DNA of 33,578 bases from Novosphingobium sp. NDB2Meth1 (GTDB lineage Bacteria; Pseudomonadota; Alphaproteobacteria; Sphingomonadales; Sphingomonadaceae): assembly GCF_900117425.1 (NCBI RefSeq), contig NZ_FPEH01000028.1:1-33578 (forward strand). Reading direction: 5' to 3'. A program made the translations under genes and the position numbers. Every line of letters begins with the position of its first letter. Within the stretch, counting starts at the first letter, position 1. The notes beneath the pieces were generated by a model. That model saw nothing but the letters and a program-made list of their open reading frames with translations. It made no database searches and was not told the DNA's origin. Positions 14,190-20,452 of this stretch are shown piece by piece.

Positions 14190-14699
14190 CAGACAAACTG
14201 GACTCTCGATCTTGGCGGGGCTCCGTGGAACGAAGACTGTGCGCAGATCGGCCACACCCAGAACTTCGACCTCGTGAATACCGCGGAAGCAATGCTCTAC
14301 AGGGCTGCGCTGATCGCGGTCGCCGGGCCTCCGCCCGCAGGGATCACCCTGCGGATCAAGGCTAACGCCCATGATTTCGGGACCTACCGGACGGTCGAGG
14401 CGAGCATCGATGACGAACAGGACGATGGTAGCCATGCCAGCTATATCGAGACCCTCGAGACCGGCTTTGCCTTTTGGCATCAAGCCGGGTTTGCACCGCC
14501 GGAATTCGGCAAACTGACAGCCAGCAGTCAGCTTGCGGGTTTCGTCGTGGATGCAGTCGCAAGCGCGCTGCGGATCACACGGCCGAGCAGCACCGGCGCA
14601 TTCTTTCCGGAGTCCTCCGGGCCGATCCACCGCAACCTCAACGCGGCCTTCCCGGAGGCGGCGCAGCGCGCCTTTTCCGAAGGGAGCCTGCCATGCTGA
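14184..14699 (+). CDS. Hypothetical protein, 171 aa
   Basis: Not recognised. The start is fixed by AGGAG in the loop of the RBS hairpin. The protein begins MAQTNWTLDLGGAPWNEDCAQIGHTQNFDLVNTAEAMLYRAALIAVAG, has an acidic middle (ASIDDEQDDGSHASYIETLETGFAFWHQAGF), and ends in a helical, Pro-containing region. No signal peptide, membrane segment or metal motif is seen. The next gene overlaps its stop by 7 bases (ATGCTGA), so the two are coupled and may act together. Confidence 0.7.
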   Translation: MAQTNWTLDLGGAPWNEDCAQIGHTQNFDLVNTAEAMLYRAALIAVAGPPPAGITLRIKANAHDFGTYRTVEASIDDEQDDGSHASYIETLETGFAFWHQAGFAPPEFGKLTASSQLAGFVVDAVASALRITRPSSTGAFFPESSGPIHRNLNAAFPEAAQRAFSEGSLPC

Positions 14700-15064
14700 C
14701 CGACAGCGAGCGCTTCGCCTTCAGCGTCTGGCGGATCCATGCGTTCGCCTCGACGGGCAATGCCTACGACGCCGTGCAGACCGACGAGAGCATCGCAGCC
14801 GGTGACACCCTGCTTGTTCTCGATGAACGGGTTGTCGGTGTCGCGATGACTTGGCCTTTTGCCATCACGGCACAGCCGGGCAAGCTTCACGCGGTCTGTG
14901 CGCCTGGCGCTGGCGAAACCCTTGGGCACATTGAAAGGGCGCTCGATGTTCCAGACGGGTCAATCGCTCGAGCCTGCCGCCTCGCAAGGACACTGGGCAT
15001 TGCGATTGATGCGGGCCTCGTCCCGTGGCTGTCTGAGCCGCTGGCGAGAGATGGGGACGACTAG
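14693..15064 (+). CDS. Hypothetical protein, 123 aa
   Basis: Not recognised. ATG 14693 overlaps the previous stop; GGGAG (14682-14686) gives a ribosome site. The product has a helical N-terminus (LTDSERFAFSVWRIHAFASTGNAYDAVQTDESIAAGD), a beta-rich centre (TLLVLDERVVGVAMTWPFAI) and a helical C-terminus (IARACRLARTLGIAIDAGLVPWL). Base composition matches the neighbours. It forms an operon with 14184-14699 and is followed by the AT-rich promoter of the third toxin-antitoxin pair. Confidence 0.65.
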   Translation: MLTDSERFAFSVWRIHAFASTGNAYDAVQTDESIAAGDTLLVLDERVVGVAMTWPFAITAQPGKLHAVCAPGAGETLGHIERALDVPDGSIARACRLARTLGIAIDAGLVPWLSEPLARDGDD

Positions 15065-15089
15065 CGCGGCGAGTGGCGCCACAGAAATC

Positions 15090-15117
15090 TTGCTATTTTG
15101 GCAATAATTGCTATTTT
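15090..15117 (+). promoter_or_regulatory. Promoter with tandem repeats before the Phd/PemK-like pair
   Basis: TTGCTATTTT occurs twice (15090-15099, 15108-15117) at an 18-base interval, with the palindrome GCAATAATTGC (15101-15111) between. TTGCTA (15090-15095) and TATTTT (15112-15117) fit -35 and -10 boxes with a 16-base spacer. Repeats overlapping a promoter before an antitoxin gene suggest autorepression. The region is much richer in A+T than its surroundings. Confidence 0.65.
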
Positions 15118-15139
15118 AAGGCCAAGAGGAGATACCACC

Positions 15140-15442
15140 ATGCCAACGGCGGCGAATGAGCACCCCAGGGTTCCCCTAACCCAGTTTCACAACAACACCG
15201 GCGAGTTCCTCGATCTGGCAACCAAGCAGCCGGTCGTCCTGACCAGCCATGGCCGCGAGCGGCATGTAATCGCAGATAGCGAGTATTTCCGCCATCTTGA
15301 ACAGGCGGCACGCGGTGTGATCGCCGGCCACATGAATATCGAAGCTGTCGCTTCGTCCGACATGACCGGAGCCGACCGCAAGGCTTTTGCCAATGCACGG
15401 CCTTCGGCCAGTGAACTTGCCAATGACCGCTGGGAAGACTGA
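15140..15442 (+). CDS. Phd/YefM-family antitoxin (third TA module)
   Basis: The 100-aa product shows the Phd/YefM core VPLTQFHNNTGEFLDLATKQPVVLTSHGRERHVIADSEYFRHLEQ, followed by an extended C-terminal tail of the type that wraps the toxin. AGGAG lies 8 bases before ATG 15140; earlier in-frame starts are inside the promoter. The toxin start overlaps its end by 20 bases. The tandem TTGCTATTTT repeats upstream are a likely self-binding site. Confidence 0.82.
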   Translation: MPTAANEHPRVPLTQFHNNTGEFLDLATKQPVVLTSHGRERHVIADSEYFRHLEQAARGVIAGHMNIEAVASSDMTGADRKAFANARPSASELANDRWED

Positions 15443-15827
15443 CCGACCCGCCGCAGGCCATATCCTCCGTTACGTCTATCTCTTCGAGGAAGAGCAGAGA
15501 CGAGGCCGCGACGAAGGCGTCAAGGAACGCTCCGTCGTCGTCGTGGGTGTGGACGGCTCGCGCTATCTGGTTGCCGCGATCACGACCAAGGGCGAGGGGC
15601 GCAAGAACGCCATCCCCATCCCCGATGAGATCGCACGCACAGCCGGGCTCGTTCCGGGTAGCGCGATTGTCGTTTCGGAATTCAACCGGTTCACCTGGCC
15701 CGGGTTCGACATCAGACCCCTGATGAAGCAGCCCGGGTACATTGCCGGACGACTCCCACCGCGGTTCACAGCAAAGATCATCGATGCCATCGGAGCCTGG
15801 GGCGCCGCTGCCGTCGATCGCGATTGA
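15423..15827 (+). CDS. PemK/MazF-like toxin
   Basis: The 134-aa product resembles a PemK-like toxin group of alphaproteobacteria: GHILRYVYLFEEEQRRGRDEGVKERSVVVVGV, a central ITTKGEGRKNAIPIPDEIARTAGLVPGSAIVVSEFNRFTWPGFDIRPL, and LPPRFTAKIIDAIGAW. MazF/PemK toxins are mRNA or tRNA endonucleases on a small beta-barrel. The fold assignment is from remembered family pattern, not a search. The frame overlaps the antitoxin gene by 20 bases in antitoxin-first order, which supports the call. Confidence 0.7.
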   Translation: MTAGKTDRPAAGHILRYVYLFEEEQRRGRDEGVKERSVVVVGVDGSRYLVAAITTKGEGRKNAIPIPDEIARTAGLVPGSAIVVSEFNRFTWPGFDIRPLMKQPGYIAGRLPPRFTAKIIDAIGAWGAAAVDRD

Positions 15828-16202
15828 TTTCCGGAACGCCGAGGCAGCCTGCTCCTTGGAGCCTTGTCTGCTCGTGCATCAACGCCAGGCCAGTGACGCC
15901 AGCGTTGTGGATTGGCGCCGGAGGTGGCCGAAGTCGGGTATTCCGGACCAGTGCCGCAGAGGGACCTCTCGCTCACCGGGATCGGCAAGGGCGGGCGAAT
16001 TATCCGGTGATCATCATCGTCAATAGCAAGCCGGTCCGCGGCGAAGTTGATGTCCAGGCGTGCGATAAGCTCCTGTGCCAACCGCACGTCCGCCGCCCAG
16101 TGCCCATGCCTCTCTGGTCGAGCTTAGGGCCAACCTGCAGAAATGCGAGCCGTGTTGCCCGGCAAGCCGGGCTGCCCGCACCACCTCGATTTCCGAGGTT
16201 CC

Positions 16203-16222
16203 CCGCGCGCGGAAGCGCGCGG
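16203..16222 (+). promoter_or_regulatory. Perfect 8-bp GC hairpin with GGAA loop before ssb
   Basis: CCGCGCGC (16203-16210) and GCGCGCGG (16215-16222) enclose GGAA, a GNRA-type tetraloop. This is a very stable structure 74 bases before the ssb start, with no T-run. Confidence 0.55.
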
Positions 16223-16242
16223 TGTCCCAGCTCTCCCGCCGA

Positions 16243-16290
16243 GGCTCGACAAGGGCACCGGCGGACGAGCCGTCGGCACCAAGGAGGCTC
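16243..16290 (+). promoter_or_regulatory. Two mutually exclusive hairpins before ssb
   Basis: GGCTCG (16243-16248) can pair with CGAGCC (16266-16271). GAGCC (16267-16271) can instead pair with GGCTC (16286-16290), which encloses the ribosome site AAGGA and ends 5 bases before the ATG. The shared middle segment makes the two structures exclusive, the layout of a translational switch. Confidence 0.45.
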
Positions 16291-16295
16291 TTGCA

Positions 16296-16631
16296 ATGAA
16301 CATCGTCAACCTCGTCGGCCGTCTCGCCAAGGATCCCGTTGCCCGCGACCGTAGCGACACCCGCATCACCGAACTGATCCTCCTGACCGAACGCCCGGTC
16401 ATCCGCGACGGCAAGGTCCAGAAGGACCCGGAAACCGGCTACCCGGTCAAGGATGCCGAGTTCCACAAGGTCACCGTCTTCAATGGCCTCGGGCTCCCGC
16501 TGCGCCAACACAAGGCCAAGGGTGACCAGCTCGCCGTGACGGGCCGCATCCACTACTCGCGCTGGCAGGACGCCGACGGCAACGACCGCTACGGCTGCGA
16601 GATCATCGCCGAGAACGTCGAGTTCTTGTGA
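16296..16631 (+). CDS. ssb: Short single-stranded DNA-binding protein
   Basis: The 111-aa product follows the SSB OB-fold: MNIVNLVGRLAKDPVARDRSDTRITELILLTER, then EFHKVTVFNGLGLPLRQHKAKGDQLAVTGRIHYSRWQDADGNDRYGCEIIAENVEFL. It ends right after the OB-fold. Chromosomal SSBs add a disordered region and a DDDIPF-type acidic tip that recruits repair proteins; both are absent. Plasmid SSBs protect the entering strand during conjugation and can limit the SOS response. A tail-less form would bind ssDNA without recruiting host partners. The start has AAGGAGG 8 bases upstream, inside a hairpin. Confidence 0.8.
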   Translation: MNIVNLVGRLAKDPVARDRSDTRITELILLTERPVIRDGKVQKDPETGYPVKDAEFHKVTVFNGLGLPLRQHKAKGDQLAVTGRIHYSRWQDADGNDRYGCEIIAENVEFL

Positions 16632-16667
16632 CCGGCAGGGCGGCGCGCAGGCGTCGCCCGAGCCCTT

Positions 16668-16904
16668 TCAGGGGGGCGACAGCTGGACACCGGTGGCGTC
16701 CAGCTTCGTCCCGCGGTGACCGCAGTTGCAGCGCAAGTGCCGCGCGACGATTTCCAGCTTCATCGGGATGGATTTGGCAAAGCATTGATCTCGTAGTTTG
16801 GCTGCCGGAACGATCACAACGCGGTAGCAGCCGAGACATTCTACCTGCGCGTTGAGGCCATGGCGAACCAGATCGGCCACGGTATCCAGACGTTTGCTGC
16901 TCAT
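16668..16904 (-). CDS. Small zinc-ribbon-like protein, 78 aa
   Basis: MSSKRLDTVADLVRHGLNAQVECLGCYRVVIVPAAKLRDQCF is followed by LRCNCGHRGTKLDATG. CxxC and CxC pairs separated by about 35 residues suggest a zinc ribbon. Similar short proteins of unknown function are common in alphaproteobacteria. The ATG at 16904 lacks a clear ribosome site; a TTGACT box lies upstream on the same strand (around 16934). It is transcribed against the surrounding ssb direction, so it is a separate unit. Confidence 0.65.
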   Translation of the reverse strand: MSSKRLDTVADLVRHGLNAQVECLGCYRVVIVPAAKLRDQCFAKSIPMKLEIVARHLRCNCGHRGTKLDATGVQLSPP

Positions 16905-17207
16905 GGTTGGTTAGAACAATATAAGAACATTGGGAGTCAAGGAAGACAGGGGGCGGGCAGGAAAAATACGAGCAGGTGCTTGCCGTCCCCCTGGCCTTCG
17001 GCCGGGATCGCGCTCTACTCCGCCAACCGCCCTTGGCGCCGGGACTTCGTCCGGCAGCCAACGACGGTCCGGCTCCACCGAGTCCCTTTCAGGGTCTCGG
17101 CCCAGACGGGTGACGATCGCTGACGGGTTGGGTCGCGGCGCGCTTGTCGGCGGCAAATGCCGCCGTCTCGGCACGCGCGGACCCAACCCTGTCTGGCGGC
17201 GGCGCTC
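16905..17207. other. Gap with a 65-nt nested stem-loop
   Basis: No supported gene. The main content is an inverted repeat GGGTTGGGTC (17125-17134) / GACCCAACCC (17180-17189) enclosing a perfect inner hairpin CGGCGGC-AAAT-GCCGCCG (17148-17165). It lies 18-83 bases after the stop of the reverse-strand 432-aa gene, so it could protect or end that transcript, though no T-run follows on that strand. Confidence 0.5.
17125..17189 (-). ncRNA. Structured 65-nt double stem-loop of unknown role
   Basis: The 10-bp outer stem (17125-17134 / 17180-17189) and 7-bp inner stem (17148-17154 / 17159-17165, AAAT loop) are both perfect, with further GC-rich segments between. It could be a 3' mRNA structure of the 432-aa gene, a small RNA, or a DNA-level site. 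No family recognised. Confidence 0.35.
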
Positions 17208-18506
17208 TCAGGCTTTTCGTCCTGCGCCCGATCGCGTGATTTTCAAGGCAGTGTCGATTCTTCCGGTTAGCTTCCGCAGAGGAGCGCATTGCGGATAGGC
17301 GCCTTCGAGGAGCCCCTTCAGCTCGATCAGGAGGCTTTCCACACCGCTTGGCGAGTTGGCACGGCTGAACAGCGGATCGTCTGGAGACATGTCGCCATAA
17401 TAGAGGTCGATGGGGTCATCCAGGGCGTTGAGTTGTTGATGCGGCACGTCGGCGTAGAGCCAATCGACGAGTACGCGCATGAGCTTGTCGACGCGCCAGT
17501 TCACCGCTCCGGGCTTGCTGTTCGATTGCAAGATTGCACGCAGCAAACGTCCTGCTAGCTGATGCTGAACCAGCGTCATGCTGCCATTCGGCTTGCGATC
17601 GTATCCGATCATGTCGCGGTGATAGGGGAGCGTTTGCCGGGAGGGACGCGCAACGATGGTGCCCTTTGCCTTTGCACGGCGCTTGTCTTGCGGCGTTGCC
17701 GCTTGCGGCGAGATAAAGACGTCGTGATTGGGCATCGATGACCCGGCCCAATGCTCTGGTGTTTCTGGAGCAGGCAGTGCGTTGATACTCCTCACAAGGG
17801 CATCAAAATCGAAGTCCTCAGTACGCTTGGAAGCGACGAAGATGGTACAGCGATACGGAAAGTACAGACCAGGCCAGTCTGCGGCGACGAGATCCCAACC
17901 GTTCCGCTTTGCCCAAGCTGCCCGTTCATCGCTCACGATCGGCCCGGAATAGGGCTCATCGATGAGTATGAACTGTCCGCTGGCCGGCAGCTTCCAATAG
18001 CTCGAATGGTCGTTGCCAGGCAGTTCCTCATCGAGATCAGCCATGGCGCGGCTAGCTTCGAGGTAGTCGCAAGGACGTAGACCGGTCATTTCCATGAACC
18101 GCAGAGCTCGCGCTGCCTTGCACAAGCTGTCGCGAACATACTCTCGTGTTGGCCCGACCATGTCTTTCACGAGATGGTCGGATGCAGCCACGCGCATGGA
18201 TGCGAGACCGCCGACAAGCTTGAGCTCGGCTTTCGAAACCAGTTCCAAGAGCGGCCGCGATAGGGTGACGGGCAGAGATTCACGACCCCGCTCGAACGTC
18301 TCCAGGTCTTCCCAGTACCCGGTCAGGAACACCCGGGCAGACCTATTCCCTATGGAAGTGCGAGCATGTTCGTATCGTTCAAAGCCCGCGCTTCGCGCGG
18401 CCAAGTCGAGGGCCCGTCGATGAGGAATGCCATCTCGTTTTTTCAGTTGGTTCGCGAGGCGCTTGATGTTGGCCAGATTAGACGGCCGCACGTTAGCAAT
18501 CGACAT
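17208..18506 (-). CDS. DUF5623-like plasmid protein, 432 aa
   Basis: The N-terminus VRPSNLANIKRLANQLKKRDGIPHRRALDLAARSAGFERYEHARTSIG resembles the DUF5623 / plasmid-related helical domain (KxLAxxLKK..GIxHxxALDxxAxxxGF), which I recall only loosely. The rest is a 380-residue region with no recognised motif: FLTGYWEDLETFERGRESL, FILIDEPYSGPIVSDERAAWAKRNGWDLVAADWPGLYFPYRCTIFVASK, and a long C-terminal part ending in a basic tail. No membrane segments. ATG 18506 starts a clean frame. A CAACATGTTG palindrome 62 bases upstream resembles two sites before the relaxosome operon. Confidence 0.6.
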   Translation of the reverse strand: MSIANVRPSNLANIKRLANQLKKRDGIPHRRALDLAARSAGFERYEHARTSIGNRSARVFLTGYWEDLETFERGRESLPVTLSRPLLELVSKAELKLVGGLASMRVAASDHLVKDMVGPTREYVRDSLCKAARALRFMEMTGLRPCDYLEASRAMADLDEELPGNDHSSYWKLPASGQFILIDEPYSGPIVSDERAAWAKRNGWDLVAADWPGLYFPYRCTIFVASKRTEDFDFDALVRSINALPAPETPEHWAGSSMPNHDVFISPQAATPQDKRRAKAKGTIVARPSRQTLPYHRDMIGYDRKPNGSMTLVQHQLAGRLLRAILQSNSKPGAVNWRVDKLMRVLVDWLYADVPHQQLNALDDPIDLYYGDMSPDDPLFSRANSPSGVESLLIELKGLLEGAYPQCAPLRKLTGRIDTALKITRSGAGRKA

Positions 18507-18567
18507 GATTGTTCTCCGCGGCTTGAAATGTAGCGTCGCCCGTCAACCACCAGCACTCAAGCCCGAA

Positions 18568-18577
18568 CAACATGTTG
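18568..18577. promoter_or_regulatory. CAACATGTTG palindrome upstream of the 432-aa gene
   Basis: It shares the core AACATGTT with the two palindromic sites at 22361-22374 and 22423-22436. Position 62 bases before the reverse-strand start suits an operator for the same regulator. Confidence 0.4.
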
Positions 18578-19024
18578 CAAGGGATCGTGAGATATCGCGG
18601 CAGTGCTGATCGACAGCTTGGCTTTGAGACGGGCGTCATGCTCCTGCCGGGAGCGCTTTATCTTTTAAGCGATCAGGCGAATCGTGACAACAGTCGCTGG
18701 GCCGACTTCAAGTTGAAAAGTCCGGCGAAACTGCATCCCCCCTCGGGATAATCTCATACGAACCGGGCAGCCAGTTAGCGCAATCAAGCAGCGCTGGCTG
18801 CTCAGGCCGATCGGCTTTGGCACCACATCCGCGCACAATGGAATGGCGGTGTTCCCGCTGTAACCCCTGCGCAGGGCCGAAGGGGCGGCCCGGCGTGGCG
18901 CCGAGGCGCCTGACCGGTCCTGCCTTCGTCTCTTGCTCGGGGGCGGGAACGTCTCTTCCACACACAGGAACACCTGCCGAAACATATCGGTCTCCGGCGC
19001 TCGTCAAGGATCGCGGTTCCCCCA

Positions 19025-19077
19025 ATTTTCCGCACACGTGCCCACTGCGCTGCGCTTGCGGCAAGTGCGCAGAAAAT
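19025..19077 (+). promoter_or_regulatory. Long imperfect hairpin upstream of the DUF2493 gene
   Basis: ATTTTCCGCACACGTGCC (19025-19042) pairs with 19060-19077 over 18 positions with three mismatches. It is similar in scale to the hairpin at 5-40. Mismatched long hairpins are a feature of single-stranded promoters in plasmid leading regions, but no -10/-35 assignment can be made by eye. Confidence 0.4.
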
Positions 19078-19169
19078 CGGCACCCCCACGCCCGCTGCGG
19101 CGGCGGCGAGCATCGCTCGCCGTCCCTGACTGCACGCCTCCCAACCGATGGGTTTTCGGCCGTTCCCGA

Positions 19170-19205
19170 TGTGGGGACGATTTCAACAATCGGAGGCTAC
19201 CCATG
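19170..19205 (+). promoter_or_regulatory. RBS-enclosing inverted repeat of the DUF2493 gene
   Basis: TGTGGG (19170-19175) can pair with CCCATG (19200-19205, two G-U pairs), which includes the start codon. An inner hairpin CGATT/AATCG and the ribosome site GGAGG lie between. It fits the reduced form of the repeated leader. Confidence 0.4.
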
Positions 19206-20195
19206 CAGAAATTCAACAGCTTCGCTGATCTCGCCAATGCGCGCATAGAGCTCGCGGACAACCGTGATGGTATCGTCGAATCCTACGACGGTGCCTTTGT
19301 CGAGCATAGCGATCTTGCCAAGCTGAGCATCATCGATGAACCGATCGCAGCTGAAATGCCCGATCCCGACATGGCGCGCCGCGCCGTGGAGATGGCTATC
19401 GGAACGATCTTCGATGTCCTCAAGGACACGCGCATGGAGGAGTTCGCGCAGCAACTTGCCTGGGGCATGGTCAACTCGTTTCACATGACCGCCCGTCTGG
19501 CCGAGGGGCGCGAAGACGATGCCGCCAAGAAGCTGGGTGAGCTCGCTCGTCACTTTGATCCTTCGGAGATCTACGCCGTGGAACTCGAGGAGACACAGGC
19601 GCTCTGCCAGACGCTGCAAGGATGCCGAGAAGCGCTCGAGGCAATGCGGGACCATGCTGCCGACGTCTACCGGGTCGAAACAGGCCGGGTATTCACAGCC
19701 ACGCGCGGGTCGCAGGTCAGCAAGAATGGCGTGACCGCCTCGCAGGTCCAGGCGCAGGATTACCTTGCCGCTCGGGCAAGGGACCGGCGGGCACAGTTCC
19801 AGCCCGATGGTCCGCTGGTGATCGTCTCTGGCGGCCAGCAGGACTGGCATGATTTCGAGATGATCTGGGAGATCCTCGATGACATCAAGGCCCGCATCCC
19901 GACGATGGTTCTGGGCACGACCGGCATGCGCAAGGGCGTCGATGCCATGGCGAATGCCTGGGCACAGCGGAACAGGGTGCAAACCATCCTCTTCATGCCC
20001 GATCGTCGCCACGGCAACCGTGCCCCGTTCTTGCGCAATGAGAACATCGTGAAGCTGGGGCCGGTCGAGGCGATTATCGGCGAGGGTTCCGGCATCCAGT
20101 CCAACTTGGCACAGCGCCTCCGCCAGGCGGGAGTGCCGCTCCACATCCGGCGCATCAGTGATCAGCGCAAGCCAGGCTCACGCAGCCTCGCATGA
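19203..20195 (+). CDS. DUF2493-family (SLOG-type) protein, 330 aa
   Basis: The C-terminal third has the DUF2493 sequence: PLVIVSGGQQDWHDFEMIWEILDDIKARIPTMVLGTTGMRKGVDAMANAWAQRNRVQTILFMPDRRHGNRAPFLRNENIVKL. This is a Rossmann-like SLOG fold thought to bind nucleotide-like ligands. The N-terminal 200 residues (FNSFADLANARIELADNRDGIVESYDG, helical with DPSEIYAVELEETQALCQTL) are typical of longer alphaproteobacterial plasmid members. Function is unknown; SLOG proteins may sense nucleotides in conflict systems. GGAGG lies 7 bases before the ATG. A strong terminator follows. Confidence 0.85.
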   Translation: MQKFNSFADLANARIELADNRDGIVESYDGAFVEHSDLAKLSIIDEPIAAEMPDPDMARRAVEMAIGTIFDVLKDTRMEEFAQQLAWGMVNSFHMTARLAEGREDDAAKKLGELARHFDPSEIYAVELEETQALCQTLQGCREALEAMRDHAADVYRVETGRVFTATRGSQVSKNGVTASQVQAQDYLAARARDRRAQFQPDGPLVIVSGGQQDWHDFEMIWEILDDIKARIPTMVLGTTGMRKGVDAMANAWAQRNRVQTILFMPDRRHGNRAPFLRNENIVKLGPVEAIIGEGSGIQSNLAQRLRQAGVPLHIRRISDQRKPGSRSLA

Positions 20196-20204
20196 GCGCT
20201 TTAT

Positions 20205-20244
20205 GGAAGGCTCCGGCTCTGACCGGGGCCTTCCAATCTTCTTT
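20205..20244 (+). terminator. Rho-independent terminator after the DUF2493 gene
   Basis: A 12-bp stem (GGAAGGCTCCGG 20205-20216 with 20223-20234, one G-U pair, loop CTCTGA) is followed by AATCTTCTTT. It starts 10 bases after the stop codon. Confidence 0.85.
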
Positions 20245-20253
20245 CGTGCGAGC

Positions 20254-20288
20254 ACGGGCTCAGGGGGCATCGAACCCCCCTTGCCCGT
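20254..20288 (+). promoter_or_regulatory. Nested GC stem-loop upstream of the 188-aa gene
   Basis: ACGGGC (20254-20259) pairs with GCCCGT (20283-20288), and GGGGG (20263-20267) with CCCCC (20275-20279) inside it, loop CATCGAA. On the reverse strand the loop resembles a tRNA T-arm, but no tRNA body surrounds it. Confidence 0.4.
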
Positions 20289-20356
20289 CACGGAGGAAGC
20301 CCGCTGGTGCCAGATGCTAAGCGCCGATTGGAACATGCAAAGGGCGGGCCGAGATC

Positions 20357-20452
20357 GGTGAGAATGGCCCCGCTCAGTATCCGGTCCTCACCCCTAAAAG
20401 AGGAGGGGGAAAGCAAGATGGCGAGCAGCAGCAGGAGGTAAAGATGCTCGTC
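20357..20452 (+). promoter_or_regulatory. Purine-tract and RBS-hairpin leader of the 188-aa gene
   Basis: GGTGAG (20357-20362) pairs with CTCACC (20387-20392). The purine tract AAAAGAGGAGGGGGAAAG follows (20396-20413), then GGCGAGCA (20420-20427) / TGCTCGTC (20445-20452, one G-U pair). The loop holds AGGAGG, and the start codon ATG (20444) overlaps the right arm. All three elements of the repeated leader are present. Confidence 0.55.

Larger units (their letters stand above)
15828..16295. other. Gene-poor, hairpin-rich gap before ssb
   Basis: No convincing gene is seen. A reverse-strand frame around 16000-16087 reads LIARLDINFAADRLAIDDDDHRI, which looks protein-like and could be a remnant, but it breaks down further on and lacks a supported start. 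The right part holds stable hairpins: GCCCGGC/GCCGGGC (16157-16172), CCGCGCGC/GCGCGCGG (16203-16222), and the alternative pairings described separately for ssb. Confidence 0.45.
18507..19202. other. 700-base gap between divergent genes with operator-like and hairpin sequences
   Basis: No convincing gene; short reverse-strand frames here lack starts and consistent codon bias. Contents: the palindrome CAACATGTTG (18568-18577); hairpin GGGCCG/CGGCCC (18874-18891); an 18-bp imperfect stem 19025-19042 / 19060-19077 with three mismatches and a 17-base loop; a perfect hairpin CGGCGAGC/GCTCGCCG (19114-19132, loop ATC). The three hairpins lie in series upstream of the DUF2493 gene. Confidence 0.5.

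Noticed and set aside
15563..16087. Reverse-strand frame overlapping the PemK-like toxin
   Set aside because: It is mostly the shadow of the toxin gene; only its first 30 codons read protein-like, with no RBS and no continuing codon bias.
17089..17289. 66-aa reverse-strand frame overlapping the end of the 432-aa gene
   Set aside because: It overlaps the 432-aa gene by 82 bases in another frame and lacks a ribosome site. The part reading ETAAFAADKRAATQP is coding-like but coincides with the stem-loop, so it was left as a caveat.
18665..19113. Reverse-strand frames in the 18.5-19.2 kb gap
   Set aside because: Several overlapping frames of 100-120 codons exist, as expected in GC-rich DNA, but none has a ribosome site, consistent GC-rich third positions or recognisable motifs.
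20250..20290. tRNA-like T-arm on the reverse strand
   Set aside because: GGGGG-TTCGATG-CCCCC looks like a T-arm, but no anticodon arm, D-arm or acceptor stem of proper length surrounds it, and the loop lacks the pyrimidine at its last position. Kept only as a hairpin.
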